NCBI GenBank assembly: GCA_037783415.1
Contig: JAZGTN010000149.1
Coordinates: 620,001 to 684,000, forward strand
Direction of reading: 5' to 3'
DNA length: 64,000 bases
DNA from: Leptasterias polaris
Taxonomy: Eukaryota > Echinodermata > Asteroidea > Forcipulatida > Asteriidae
Shown here: piece after piece, positions 42,056 to 55,197 of the stretch
Layout: the number at the start of each line of letters is the position of its first letter
Numbering within the stretch: the stretch's first letter is position 1
Position numbers and translations under genes: made by a program
The notes under the pieces: model-generated
Seen by the model: the letters and a program-made list of their open reading frames with translations, nothing else
Database searches by the model: none
What the model was told of the DNA's origin: nothing

Positions 42056-45000
42056 CCCGGTTTCCAATCTAGACTGGAACTATAGCACATCATTTACCTG
42101 GTTTCCCCTCTAGACTTGAACTATAGCACATCATTTGCCTGGTTTGCAATCTAGACTGGAACTATAGCACATCATTTACCTGGTTTCCAATCTAGACTTG
42201 AACTATAGCACATCATTTACCTGGTTTCCAATCTAGACTTGAACTATACCACATCATTTGCCTGGTTTCCAATCTAGGCTGCAACTATAGCATCATTTGC
42301 GTGGTTTCCAATCTAGAATGGAACTATAGCACATCATTTACCTAGTTTCCCCTCTAGACTTGAACTATAGCACATCATTTGCCTGGTTTCCAATCTAGAC
42401 TGGAACTATAGCACATCATTTACCTGGTTTCCCCTCTGTGCTGCAACTAGTGCATCATTTATCTGGTTTCCAATCTAGACTGCAACTATAGCACATCATT
42501 TACCTGGTTTCCCCTCTAGACTGCAACTATAGCATCATTTGCCTGGTTTCCCCTCTAGACTGCAACTAGTGCATCATCTACCTGGTTTCCAATCTAGACT
42601 GGAACTATAGCACATCATTTACCTGGTTTCCCCTCTAGACTTGAACTATAGCACATCATTTGCCTGGTTTCCAATCTAGACTGGAACTATAGCACATCAT
42701 TTACCTGGTTTCCCCTCTGTGCTGCAACTAGTGCATCATTTATCTGGTTTCCAATCTAGACTGCAACTATAGCACATCATTTACCTGGTTTCCCCTCTAG
42801 ACTGCAACTATAGCATCATTTGCCTGGTTTCCCCTCTAGACTGCAACTAGTGCATCATCTACCTGGTTTCCAATCTAGACTGGAACTATAGCACATCATT
42901 TACCTGGTTTCCCCTCTGTGCTGCAACTAGTGCATCATTTATCTGGTTTCCAATCTAGACTGCAACTATAGCACATCATTTACCTGGTTTCCCCTCTAGA
43001 CTGCAACTATAGCATCATTTGCCTGGTTTCCCCTCTAGACTGCAACTAGTGCATCATTTACCTGGTTTCCAATCTAGACTGGAACTATAGCACATCATTT
43101 ATCTGGTTTCCCCTCTAGGCTGCAACTAGCACATCATTTACCTGGTTTCCCCTTTAGACTGCAACTATAGCATCATTTGCCTGGTTTCCCCTCTTGACTG
43201 CAACTAGTGCATCATTTACCCGGTTTCCAATCTAGACTGGAACTATAGCACATCATTTACCTGGTTTCCCCTCTAGACTTGAACTATAGCACATCATTTG
43301 CCTGGTTTGCAATCTAGACTGGAACTATAGCACATCATTTACCTGGTTTCCAATCTAGACTTGAACTATAGCACATCATTTACCTGGTTTCCAATCTAGA
43401 CTTGAACTATACCACATCATTTGCCTGGTTTCCAATCTAGGCTGCAACTATAGCATCATTTGCGTGGTTTCCAATCTAGAATGGAACTATAGCACATCAT
43501 TTACCTAGTTTCCCCTCTAGACTTGAACTATAGCACATCATTTGCCTGGTTTCCAATCTAGACTGGAACTATAGCACATCATTTACCTGGTTTCCCCTCT
43601 GTGCTGCAACTAGTGCATCATTTATCTGGTTTCCAATCTAGACTGCAACTATAGCACATCATTTACCTGGTTTCCCCTCTAGACTGCAACTATAGCATCA
43701 TTTGCCTGGTTTCCCCTCTAGACTGCAACTAGTGCATCATCTACCTGGTTTCCAATCTAGACTGGAACTATAGCACATCATTTACCTGGTTTCCCCTCTA
43801 GACTTGAACTATAGCACATCATTTGCCTGGTTTCCAATCTAGACTGGAACTATAGCACATCATTTACCTGGTTTCCCCTCTGTGCTGCAACTAGTGCATC
43901 ATTTATCTGGTTTCCAATCTAGACTGCAACTATAGCACATCATTTACCTGGTTTCCCCTCTAGACTGCAACTATAGCATCATTTGCCTGGTTTCCCCTCT
44001 AGACTGCAACTAGTGCATCATTTACCTGGTTTCCAATCTAGACTGGAACTATAGCACATCATTTACCTGGTTTCCCCTCTAGACTTGAACTATAGCACAT
44101 CATTTGCCTGGTTTCCAATCTAGACTGGAACTATAGCACATCATTTACCTGGTTTCCCCTCTGTGCTGCAACTAGTGCATCATTTATCTGGTTTCCAATC
44201 TAGACTGCAACTATAGCACATCATTTACCTGGTTTCCCCTCTAGACTGCAACTATAGCATCATTTGCCTGGTTTCCCCTCTAGACTGCAACTAGTGCATC
44301 ATCTACCTGGTTTCCAATCTAGACTGGAACTATAGCACATCATTTACCTGGTTTCCCCTCTGTGCTGCAACTAGTGCATCATTTATCTGGTTTCCAATCT
44401 AGACTGCAACTATAGCACATCATTTACCTGGTTTCCCCTCTAGACTGCAACTATAGCATCATTTGCCTGGTTTCCCCTCTAGACTGCAACTAGTGCATCA
44501 TTTACCTGGTTTCCAATCTAGACTGGAACTATAGCACATCATTTATCTGGTTTCCCCTCTAGGCTGCAACTAGCACATCATTTACCTGGTTTCCCCTTTA
44601 GACTGCAACTATAGCATCATTTGCCTGGTTTCCCCTCTTGACTGCAACTAGTGCATCATTTACCCGGTTTCCAATCTAGACTGGAACTATAGCACATCAT
44701 TTACCTGGTTTCCCCTCTAGACTTGAACTATAGCACATCATTTGCCTGGTTTGCAATCTAGACTGGAACTATAGCACATCATTTACCTGGTTTCCAATCT
44801 AGACTTGAACTATAGCACATCATTTACCTGGTTTCCAATCTAGACTTGAACTATACCACATCATTTGCCTGGTTTCCAATCTAGGCTGCAACTATAGCAT
44901 CATTTGCGTGGTTTCCAATCTAGAATGGAACTATAGCACATCATTTACCTAGTTTCCCCTCTAGACTTGAACTATAGCACATCATTTGCCTGGTTTCCAA

Positions 45001-48000
45001 TCTAGACTGAAACTATAGCACATCATTTACCTGGTTTCCCCTCTGTGCTGCAACTAGTGCATCATTTATCTGGTTTCCAATCTAGACTGCAACTATAGCA
45101 CATCATTTACCTGGTTTCCCCTCTAGACTGCAACTATAGCATCATTTGCCTGGTTTCCCCTCTAGACTGCAACTAGTGCATCATCTACCTGGTTTCCAAT
45201 CTAGACTGGAACTATAGCACATCATTTACCTGGTTTCCCCTCTAGACTTGAACTATAGCACATCATTTGCCTGGTTTCCAATCTAGACTGGAACTATAGC
45301 ACATCATTTACCTGGTTTCCCCTCTGTGCTGCAACTAGTGCATCATTTATCTGGTTTCCAATCTAGACTGCAACTATAGCACATCATTTACCTGGTTTCC
45401 CCTCTAGACTGCAACTATAGCATCATTTGCCTGGTTTCCCCTCTAGACTGCAACTAGTGCATCATCTACCTGGTTTCCAATCTAGACTGGAACTATAGCA
45501 CATCATTTACCTGGTTTCCCCTCTGTGCTGCAACTAGTGCATCATTTATCTGGTTTCCAATCTAGACTGCAACTATAGCACATCATTTACCTGGTTTCCC
45601 CTCTAGACTGCAACTATAGCATCATTTGCCTGGTTTCCCCTCTAGACTGCAACTAGTGCATCATTTACCTGGTTTCCAATCTAGACTGCAACTATAGCAC
45701 ATCATTTACCTGGTTTCCCCTCTCGACTTGAACTATAGCACATCATTTGCCTGGTTTCCAATCTAGACTGGAACTATAGCACATCATTTACCTGGTTTCC
45801 AATCTAGACTTGAAATATAGCACATCATTTACCTGGTTTCCAATCTAGACTTGAACTATAGCACATCATTTGCATGGTTTCCAATCTAGACTGGAACTAT
45901 AGCACATCATTTACCTGGTTTTCCCTCTAGGCGGCAACTAGTGCATCTTTTGCCTGGTTTCCCCTCTAGACTTCAATTAGTGCATCATTTACCTGGTTTC
46001 CCCTCTAGGCTGCAACTAGTGCATCATTTACCTGTTTCAAATCTAGACTGGAACTATAGCACATCATTTATCTGGTTTCCCCGCTAGGCTGCAACTATAG
46101 CATCATTTGCCTGGTTTCCCCTCTAGACTGCAACTAGTGCATCATTTACCTGGTTTCCAATCTAGACTGGAACTATAGCACATCATTTACCTGGTTTCCC
46201 CTCTAGACTTGAACTATAGCACATCATTTGCCTGGTTTCCAATCTAGACTGGAACTATAGCACATCATTTACCTGGTTTCCCCTCTGTGCTGCAACTAGT
46301 GCATCATTTATCTGGTTTCCAATCTAGACTGCAACTATAGCACATCATTTACCTGGTTTCCCCTCTAGACTGCAACTATAGCATCATTTGCCTGGTTTCC
46401 CCTCTAGACTGCAACTAGTGCATCATCTACCTGGTTTCCAATCTAGACTGGAACTATAGCACATCATTTACCTGGTTTCCCCTCTGTGCTGCAACTAGTG
46501 CATCATTTATCTGGTTTCCAATCTAGACTGCAACTATAGCACATCATTTACCTGGTTTCCCCTCTAGACTGCAACTATAGCATCATTTGCCTGGTTTCCC
46601 CTCTAGACTGCAACTAGTGCATCATTTACCTGGTTTCCAATCTAGACTGGAACTATAGCACATCATTTATCTGGTTTCCCCTCTAGGCTGCAACTAGCAC
46701 ATCATTTACCTGGTTTCCCCTTTAGACTGCAACTATAGCATCATTTGCCTGGTTTCCCCTCTTGACTGCAACTAGTGCATCATTTACCCGGTTTCCAATC
46801 TAGACTGGAACTATAGCACATCATTTACCTGGTTTCCCCTCTAGACTTGAACTATAGCACATCATTTGCCTGGTTTGCAATCTAGACTGGAACTATAGCA
46901 CATCATTTACCTGGTTTCCAATCTAGACTTGAACTATAGCACATCATTTACCTGGTTTCCAATCTAGACTTGAACTATACCACATCATTTGCCTGGTTTC
47001 CAATCTAGGCTGCAACTATAGCATCATTTGCGTGGTTTCCAATCTAGAATGGAACTATAGCACATCATTTACCTAGTTTCCCCTCTAGACTTGAACTATA
47101 GCACATCATTTGCCTGGTTTCCAATCTAGACTGGAACTATAGCACATCATTTACCTGGTTTCCCCTCTGTGCTGCAACTAGTGCATCATTTATCTGGTTT
47201 CCAATCTAGACTGCAACTATAGCACATCATTTACCTGGTTTCCCCTCTAGACTGCAACTATAGCATCATTTGCCTGGTTTCCCCTCTAGACTGCAACTAG
47301 TGCATCATCTACCTGGTTTCCAATCTAGACTGGAACTATAGCACATCATTTACCTGGTTTCCCCTCTAGACTTGAACTATAGCACATCATTTGCCTGGTT
47401 TCCAATCTAGACTGGAACTATAGCACATCATTTACCTGGTTTCCCCTCTGTGCTGCAACTAGTGCATCATTTATCTGGTTTCCAATCTAGACTGCAACTA
47501 TAGCACATCATTTACCTGGTTTCCCCTCTAGACTGCAACTATAGCATCATTTGCCTGGTTTCCCCTCTAGACTGCAACTAGTGCATCATTTACCTGGTTT
47601 CCAATCTAGACTGGAACTATAGCACATCATTTACCTGGTTTCCCCTCTAGACTTGAACTATAGCACATCATTTGCCTGGTTTCCAATCTAGACTGGAACT
47701 ATAGCACATCATTTACCTGGTTTCCCCTCTGTGCTGCAACTAGTGCATCATTTATCTGGTTTCCAATCTAGACTGCAACTATAGCACATCATTTACCTGG
47801 TTTCCCCTCTAGACTGCAACTATAGCATCATTTGCCTGGTTTCCCCTCTAGACTGCAACTAGTGCATCATCTACCTGGTTTCCAATCTAGACTGGAACTA
47901 TAGCACATCATTTACCTGGTTTCCCCTCTGTGCTGCAACTAGTGCATCATTTATCTGGTTTCCAATCTAGACTGCAACTATAGCACATCATTTACCTGGT

Positions 48001-48230
48001 TTCCCCTCTAGACTGCAACTATAGCATCATTTGCCTGGTTTCCCCTCTAGACTGCAACTAGTGCATCATTTACCTGGTTTCCAATCTAGACTGGAACTAT
48101 AGCACATCATTTATCTGGTTTCCCCTCTAGGCTGCAACTAGCACATCATTTACCTGGTTTCCCCTTTAGACTGCAACTATAGCATCATTTGCCTGGTTTC
48201 CCCTCTTGACTGCAACTAGTGCATCATTTA
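42056..48230 (+). repeat. 1.16/1.44/2.12-kb block family
   Basis: The rare landmark tttacccgg recurs with its ccc starting at 42,056, 43,219, 44,663, 46,787 and 48,231, giving spacings of 1,163, 1,444, 2,124 and 1,444 bp. A second rare variant, acctagtttcc, travels with it (cctag at 42,341 and 43,504, also 1,163 apart). The 1,163-bp block holds one 281-bp heptamer and one 199-bp pentamer, while the 1,444-bp blocks hold an extra heptamer, which accounts exactly for the 281-bp difference. The 2,124-bp block carries an added section near 45.7-46.3 kb with ctcgactt and ctaggcgg variants. Confidence 0.82.
43601..44361 (+). repeat. heptamer-heptamer-pentamer run
   Basis: The gtgctg landmark falls at 43,601, 43,882, 44,163 and 44,362, spacings 281, 281 and 199 bp. 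The 199-bp unit is the heptamer without two 41-bp monomers (281 minus 82). The same arrangement recurs at 47,169, 47,450, 47,731 and 47,930, showing that the composite was copied as a whole. Confidence 0.87.
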
Positions 48231-51200
48231 CCCGGTTTCCAATCTAGACTGGAACTATAGCACATCATTTACCTGGTTTCCCCTCTAGACTTGAACTATA
48301 GCACATCATTTGCCTGGTTTGCAATCTAGACTGGAACTATAGCACATCATTTACCTGGTTTCCAATCTAGACTTGAACTATAGCACATCATTTACCTGGT
48401 TTCCAATCTAGACTTGAACTATACCACATCATTTGCCTGGTTTCCAATCTAGGCTGCAACTATAGCATCATTTGCGTGGTTTCCAATCTAGAATGGAACT
48501 ATAGCACATCATTTACCTAGTTTCCCCTCTAGACTTGAACTATAGCACATCATTTGCCTGGTTTCCAATCTAGACTGAAACTATAGCACATCATTTACCT
48601 GGTTTCCCCTCTGTGCTGCAACTAGTGCATCATTTATCTGGTTTCCAATCTAGACTGCAACTATAGCACATCATTTACCTGGTTTCCCCTCTAGACTGCA
48701 ACTATAGCATCATTTGCCTGGTTTCCCCTCTAGACTGCAACTAGTGCATCATCTACCTGGTTTCCAATCTAGACTGGAACTATAGCACATCATTTACCTG
48801 GTTTCCCCTCTAGACTTGAACTATAGCACATCATTTGCCTGGTTTCCAATCTAGACTGGAACTATAGCACATCATTTACCTGGTTTCCCCTCTGTGCTGC
48901 AACTAGTGCATCATTTATCTGGTTTCCAATCTAGACTGCAACTATAGCACATCATTTACCTGGTTTCCCCTCTAGACTGCAACTATAGCATCATTTGCCT
49001 GGTTTCCCCTCTAGACTGCAACTAGTGCATCATTTACCTGGTTTCCAATCTAGACTGGAACTATAGCACATCATTTATCTGGTTTCCCCTCTAGGCTGCA
49101 ACTAGCACATCATTTACCTGGTTTCCCCTTTAGACTGCAACTATAGCATCATTTGCCTGGTTTCCCCTCTTGACTGCAACTAGTGCATCATTTACCTGGT
49201 TTCCAATCTAGACTGGAACTATAGCACATCATTTACCTGGTTTCCCCTCTAGACTTGAACTATAGCACATCATTTGCCTGGTTTGCAATCTAGACTGGAA
49301 CTATAGCACATCATTTACCTGGTTTCCAATCTAGACTTGAACTATAGCACATCATTTACCTGGTTTCCAATCTAGACTTGAACTATACCACATCATTTGC
49401 CTGGTTTCCAATCTAGACTGGAACTATAGCACATCATTTACCTGGTTTCCCCTCTAGGCTGCAACTATAGCATCATTTGCGTGGTTTCCAATCTAGAATG
49501 GAACTATAGCACATCATTTACCTGGTTTCCAATCTAGACTGCAACTAATGCATCATTTACCTGGTTTTCCCTCTAGGCTGCAACTAGTGCATCATTTACC
49601 TGGTTTCCAATCTAGACTGCAACTATAGCACATCATTTACCTGGTTTCCCCTCTAGACTGCAACTATAGCATCATTTGTCTGGTTTCCACTCTAGACTGC
49701 AGCTAGTGCATCATTTACCTGGTTTCCATTCTAGACTGGAACTATAGCACATCATTTACCTGGTTTCCAATCTGGACTGCAACTATAGCATCATTTACCT
49801 GTTTCCAATATAGACTGGAACTATAGAACATCATTTACCTGGTTTCCCCTCTAGGCTGCAACTAGTGCATCATTTACCTGGTTTCCCCTCTAGGCTGCAA
49901 TTAGTGCATCATTTACCTGGTTTCCCCTCTAGGCTGCAACTATAGCATCATTTGCCTGGTTTCCCCTCTAGACTGCAATTAGTGCATCATTTACCTGGTT
50001 TCCAATATAGACTGGAACTATAGCACATCATTTATCTGGTTTCCCCTCTAGACTGCAACTATAGCATCATTTGCCTGGTTTCCCCTCTAGACTGCAACTA
50101 GTGCATCATTTACCTGGTTTCCAATCTAGACTGCAACTATAGCACATCATTTACCTGGTTTCCCCTCTCGACTTGAACTATAGCACATCATTTGCCTGGT
50201 TTCCAATCTAGACTGGAACTATAGCACATCATTTACCTGGTTTCCAATCTAGACTTGAAATATAGCACATCATTTACCTGGTTTCCAATCTAGACTTGAA
50301 CTATAGCACATCATTTGCATGGTTTCCAATTTAGACTGGAACTATAGCACATCATTTACCTGGTTTTCCCTCTAGGCTGCAACTAGTGCATCATTTGCCT
50401 GGTTTCCCCTCTAGACTTCAATTAGTGCATCATTTACCTGGTTTCCCCTCTAGGCTGCAACTAGTGCATCATTTACCTGTTTCAAATCTAGACTGGAACT
50501 ATAGCACATCATTTATCTGGTTTCCCCGCTAGGCTGCAACTATAGCATCATTTGCCTGGTTTCCCCTCTAGACTGCAACTAGTGCATCATTTACCTGGTT
50601 TCCAATCTAGACTGGAACTATAGCACATCATTTACCTGGTTTCCCCTCTAGACTTGAACTATAGCACATCATTTGCCTGGTTTCCAATCTACACTGGAAC
50701 TATAGCACATCATTTACCTGGTTTCCCCTCTGTGCTGCAACTAGTGCATCATTTATCTGGTTTCCAATCTAGACTGCAACTATAGCACATCATTTACCTG
50801 GTTTCCCCTCTAGACTGCAACTATAGCATCATTTGCCTGGTTTCCCCTCTAGACTGTAACTAGTGCATCATCTACCTGGTTTCCAATCTAGACTGGAACT
50901 ATAGCACATCATTTACCTGGTTTCCCCTCTAGACTTGAACTATAGCACATCATTTGCCTGGTTTCCAATCTAGACTGCAACTATAGCACATCATTTACCT
51001 GGTTTCCCCTCTAGACTGCAACTATAGCATCATTTGCCTGGTTTCCACTCTAGACTGCAGCTAGTGCATCATTTACCTGGTTTCCATTCTAGACTGGAAC
51101 TATAGTACATCATTTACCTGGTTTCCAATCTGGACTGCAACTATAGCATCATTTACCTGTTTCCAATATAGACTGGAACTATAGAACATCATTTACCTGG

Positions 51201-51483
51201 TTTCCCCTCTAGGCTGCAACTAGTGCATCATTTACCTGGTTTCCCCTCTAGGCTGCAACTAGTGCATCATTTACCTGGTTTCCCCTCTAGGCTGCAACTA
51301 TAGCATCATTTGCCTGGTTTCCCCTCTAGACTGCAATTAGTGCATCATTTACCTGGTTTCCAATATAGACTGGAACTATAGCACATCATTTACCTGGTTT
51401 CCCCTCTAGACTGCAACTATAGCATCATTTGCCTGGTTTCCCCTCTAGACTGCAACTAGTGCATCATTTACCTGGTTTCCAAT

Positions 51484-52230
51484 AATTGGTTATTATCCAA
51501 TAAACTATCGATTAATGTACTGAAAACGAATTACATAATTTTCAGCTCAAGGCAAAATAGATATTATAATAATGGTAATATTTGTATAAATGGCACTGTT
51601 TTAAATCAAGTGGAAAGTATTAAGTTTTTAGGAATCTATATTAATGAGAATCTTTCTTGGAGTAAACATATTAATGTATTAGTGAGCAAAATTTCGAAAA
51701 ATGTTGGAGTTATGAATAGATTGAAGCTAGTCCTACCTAAAAATATTCTTTTAACATTATACAATTCCCTTGTACTGCCATATCTTAATTATGCTATACT
51801 AAACTGGGGCAACTCAACAGCTTCACAGTGTAACCAACTTCTTCTTTTACAAAAGAAAGCAGTCAGAATCATATGTAAAACCAATTATAGAGAACACACC
51901 GATCCGTTGTTTGCAGAGTGGAAAGTTCTCAAATTTAATGACTTGTATAATCTTAATCTAGGTAAATTTATGTTTAGGTATAAAAGTGGCAAATTGCCAT
52001 CCAATTTTAATGATCTCTTTATATCATGTTCATCAGTACATACGCATGGAACCAGAAGTGCATCTAGGGGTGATCTCTATACTATATACAATCGAACTTC
52101 TTTATCCAAAAACAGCCTCATACCAAGATGCATTCTATTCTGGAATAATCTTAACCTTGATATTAGACAGTCCCTCACACTTAAATCATTTTCCCAAAAC
52201 CTGAAACATTACCTTTTGAGCATGTATTAA
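51484..52230 (+). pseudogene. LINE reverse transcriptase C-terminal fragment, copy 1
   Basis: This frame is open from the very first codon of the insertion, so the true fragment is 248 codons and longer than the 206-residue stretch counted from the GTG at 51,610. The start reads NWLLSNKLSINVLKTNY, the segment just after the catalytic YxDD motif of LINE reverse transcriptases. KFLGIYINENLSW and a downstream HI follow (the conserved LG..L.W..H block). Then come YNSLVLPYLNYAILNWGN and LLLLQKKAVRII, typical of the thumb and C-terminal region of CR1/Jockey-type ORF2 proteins. The endonuclease domain, the RT fingers and the catalytic aspartates are missing. No promoter or start is visible, so it is a dead fragment. 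A 72-residue frame inside it (51,986-52,204) is a shadow. Confidence 0.9.
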
Positions 52231-52533
52231 CATGTATTAATAAAATGTATAATTTAGTTCTATATGTATCATTATTTCTACACAACATCGTATAATCATT
52301 TTAATTAGTTAGTCTGGTCTCACTGTCTCCTTGTCTTGTCCGAGTCCTTGTCTGTCATAGGGAATGGCATAAAAGCGTCACGCTTCACCCTTTTCCTACA
52401 TGTTGGTAAATTTAACTATTGTTCTCATAATTTTGGAATTGTATGTACAGGTATGTACTGATTACTTAAATTGTATTTGCATGTATGATATTTATGTACC
52501 AGCATGAAATAAATGTTGTTGAAATCAAAAAAA
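52231..52533 (+). other. LINE 3' UTR and A tail, copy 1
   Basis: This non-coding 3' end of the element is AT-rich, with AATAAA at 52,508-52,513, the terminal stretch aaatgttgttgaaatc and seven A residues. The stretch taaatgttgtt also occurs at the 3' end of the SINE in this window. Confidence 0.75.
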
Positions 52534-54450
52534 TCTAGACTGCAACTATAGCACATCATTTACCTGGTTTCCCCTCTCGACTTGAACTATAGCACATCAT
52601 TTGCCTGGTTTCCAATCTAGACTGGAACTATAGCACATCATTTACCTGGTTTCCAATCTAGACTTGAAATATAGCACATCATTTACCTGGTTTCCAATCT
52701 AGACTTGAACTATAGCACATCATTTGCATGGTTTCCAATCTAGACTGGAACTATAGCACATCATTTACCTGGTTTTCCCTCTAGGCTGCAACTAGTGCAT
52801 CATTTGCCTGGTTTCCCCTCTAGACTTCAATTAGTGCATCATTTACCTGGTTTCCCCTCTAGGCTGCAACTAGTGCATCATTTACCTGTTTCAAATCTAG
52901 ACTGGAACTATAGCACATCATTTATCTGGTTTCCCCGCTAGGCTGCAACTATAGCATCATTTGCCTGGTTTCCCCTCTAGACTGCAACTAGTGCATCATT
53001 TACCTGGTTTCCAATCTAGACTGGAACTATAGCACATCATTTACCTGGTTTCCCCTCTAGACTTGAACTATAGCACATCATTTGCCTGGTTTCCAATCTA
53101 GACTGGAACTATAGCACATCATTTACCTGGTTTCCCCTCTGTGCTGCAACTAGTGCATCATTTATCTGGTTTCCAATCTAGACTGCAACTATAGCACATC
53201 ATTTACCTGGTTTCCCCTCTAGACTGCAACTATAGCATCATTTGCCTGGTTTCCCCTCTAGACTGCAACTAGTGCATCATCTACCTGGTTTCCAATCTAG
53301 ACTGGAACTATAGCACATCATTTACCTGGTTTCCCCTCTAGACTTGAACTATAGCACATCATTTGCCTGGTTTCCAATCTAGACTGGAACTATAGCACAT
53401 CATTTACCTGGTTTCCCCTCTGTGCTGCAACTAGTGCATCATTTATCTGGTTTCCAATCTAGACTGCAACTATAGCACATCATTTACCTGGTTTCCCCTC
53501 TAGACTGCAACTATAGCATCATTTGCCTGGTTTCCCCTCTAGACTGCAACTAGTGCATCATTTACCTGGTTTCCAATCTAGACTGGAACTATAGCACATC
53601 ATTTATCTGGTTTCCCCTCTAGGCTGCAACTAGCACATCATTTACCTGGTTTCCCCTTTAGACTGCAACTATAGCATCATTTGCCTGGTTTCCCCTCTAG
53701 ACTGCAACTATAGCATCATTTGCCTGGTTTCCCCTCTAGACTGCAACTAGTGCATCATTTACCTGGTTTCCAATCTAGACTGGAACTATAGCACATCATT
53801 TACCTGGTTTCCCCTCTAGACTTGAACTATAGCACATCATTTGCCTGGTTTCCAATCTAGACTGGAACTATAGCACATCATTTACCTGGTTTCCCCTCTG
53901 TGCTGCAACTAGTGCATCATTTATCTGGTTTCCAATCTAGACTGCAACTATAGCACATCATTTACCTGGTTTCCCCTCTAGACTGCAACTATAGCATCAT
54001 TTGCCTGGTTTCCCCTCTAGACTGCAACTAGTGCATCATCTACCTGGTTTCCAATCTAGACTGGAACTATAGCACATCATTTACCTGGTTTCCCCTCTGT
54101 GCTGCAACTAGTGCATCATTTATCTGGTTTCCAATCTAGACTGCAACTATAGCACATCATTTACCTGGTTTCCCCTCTAGACTGCAACTATAGCATCATT
54201 TGCCTGGTTTCCCCTCTAGACTTCAATTAGTGCATCATTTACCTGGTTTCCCCTCTAGGCTGCAACTAGTGCATCATTTACCTGTTTCAAATCTAGACTG
54301 GAACTATAGCACATCATTTATCTGGTTTCCCCTCTAGACTGCAACTATAGCATCATTTGCCTGGTTTCCCCTCTAGACTTCAATTAGTGCATCATTTACC
54401 TGGTTTCCCCTCTAGGCTGCAACTAGTGCATCATTTACCTGGTTTCCAAT
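52534..54450 (+). repeat. satellite between LINE 1 and LINE 2
   Basis: Regular 39/41-bp satellite. It aligns with the sequence after LINE 3 up to about 53,698 and then continues with heptamer-type monomers (gtgctg landmarks near 53,142, 53,423, 53,900 and 54,099). The last two monomers before LINE 2 include a ctagacttcaattag variant that is not next to LINE 1 or LINE 3. No other feature is seen. Confidence 0.95.
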
Positions 54451-55197
54451 AATTGGTTATTATCCAATAAACTATCGATTAATGTACTGAAAACGAATTA
54501 CATAATTTTCAGCTCAAGGCAAAATAGATATTATAATAATGGTAATATTTGTATAAATGGCACTGTTTTAAATCAAGTGGAAAGTATTAAGTTTTTAGGA
54601 ATCTATATTAATGAGAATCTTTCTTGGAGTAAACATATTAATGTATTAGTGAGCAAAATTTCGAAAAATGTTGGAGTTATGAATAGATTGAAGCTAGTCC
54701 TACCTAAAAATATTCTTTTAACATTATACAATTCCCTTGTACTGCCATATCTTAATTATGCTATACTAAACTGGGGCAACTCAACAGCTTCACAGTGTAA
54801 CCAACTTCTTCTTTTACAAAAGAAAGCAGTCAGAATCATATGTAAAACCAATTATAGAGAACACACCGATCCGTTGTTTGCAGAGTGGAAAGTTCTCAAA
54901 TTTAATGACTTGTATAATCTTAATCTAGGTAAATTTATGTTTAGGTATAAAAGTGGCAAATTGCCATCCAATTTTAATGATCTCTTTATATCATGTTCAT
55001 CAGTACATACGCATGGAACCAGAAGTGCATCTAGGGGTGATCTCTATACTATATACAATCGAACTTCTTTATCCAAAAACAGCCTCATACCAAGATGCAT
55101 TCTATTCTGGAATAATCTTAACCTTGATATTAGACAGTCCCTCACACTTAAATCATTTTCCCAAAACCTGAAACATTACCTTTTGAGCATGTATTAA
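54451..55197 (+). pseudogene. LINE reverse transcriptase C-terminal fragment, copy 2
   Basis: The reading frame is the same 248 codons as in copy 1, open from the truncation point and ending at the stop 55,195-55,197. From the internal GTG at 54,577 the translation is identical in sequence to that of copy 1. No frameshift or stop has accumulated, which reflects recent duplication and not selection, because catalytic parts are absent. A 72-residue overlapping frame at 54,953-55,171 is a shadow. Confidence 0.9.

Larger units (their letters stand above)
29959..51483 (+). repeat. 39/41-bp satellite array, central segment
   Basis: Uninterrupted satellite of the same family and orientation, 21.5 kb long. 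Its left part continues the SINE-bearing section for about 860 bp, then passes into segments that have several large internal copies. The open frame at 31,207-31,443 is a chance run of consecutive in-frame monomers. No gene, RNA or mobile element is seen. Uninterrupted paralogs of the SINE target lie at 33,251/33,252 and 38,046/38,047, and one of the LINE target at 50,125/50,126. Confidence 0.96.
51484..52533 (+). mobile_element. 5'-truncated non-LTR retrotransposon, copy 1
   Basis: 1,050-bp insertion on the plus strand, markedly more AT-rich than the satellite. It starts inside the reverse transcriptase region, with aattggttattatcc directly after satellite ccaat. It runs through a stop at 52,228-52,230 and a 3' UTR of about 300 bp with an AATAAA at 52,508-52,513, and ends with a seven-A tail before satellite tctagac. 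Satellite ccaat before and ctagac after rejoin to an intact monomer. At most aat (3 bp) is repeated at the edges, so a target duplication is tiny or absent. Extreme 5' truncation is typical of LINE insertions. The family looks like the CR1/Jockey group; I cannot fix the clade. Confidence 0.92.
47490..53698 (+). repeat. 6.2-kb LINE-bearing segment, copy 1
   Basis: The segment matches about 57,219-63,388 at offset 9,731 in its left part. One 41-bp monomer near 48,380 is absent from the second copy, after which the offset is 9,690 through the LINE and on to about 53,698. Landmarks checked include 48,241 with 57,972, 48,481 with 58,171, 49,081 with 58,771, both LINE edges, and 53,581 with 63,271. 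This single event explains LINE copies 1 and 3. Confidence 0.8.

Noticed and set aside
51986..52204. 72-codon frame inside the LINE (also 54,953-55,171 and 61,676-61,894)
   Set aside because: Shadow in another frame of the reverse transcriptase fragment, which has clear family motifs in its own frame.
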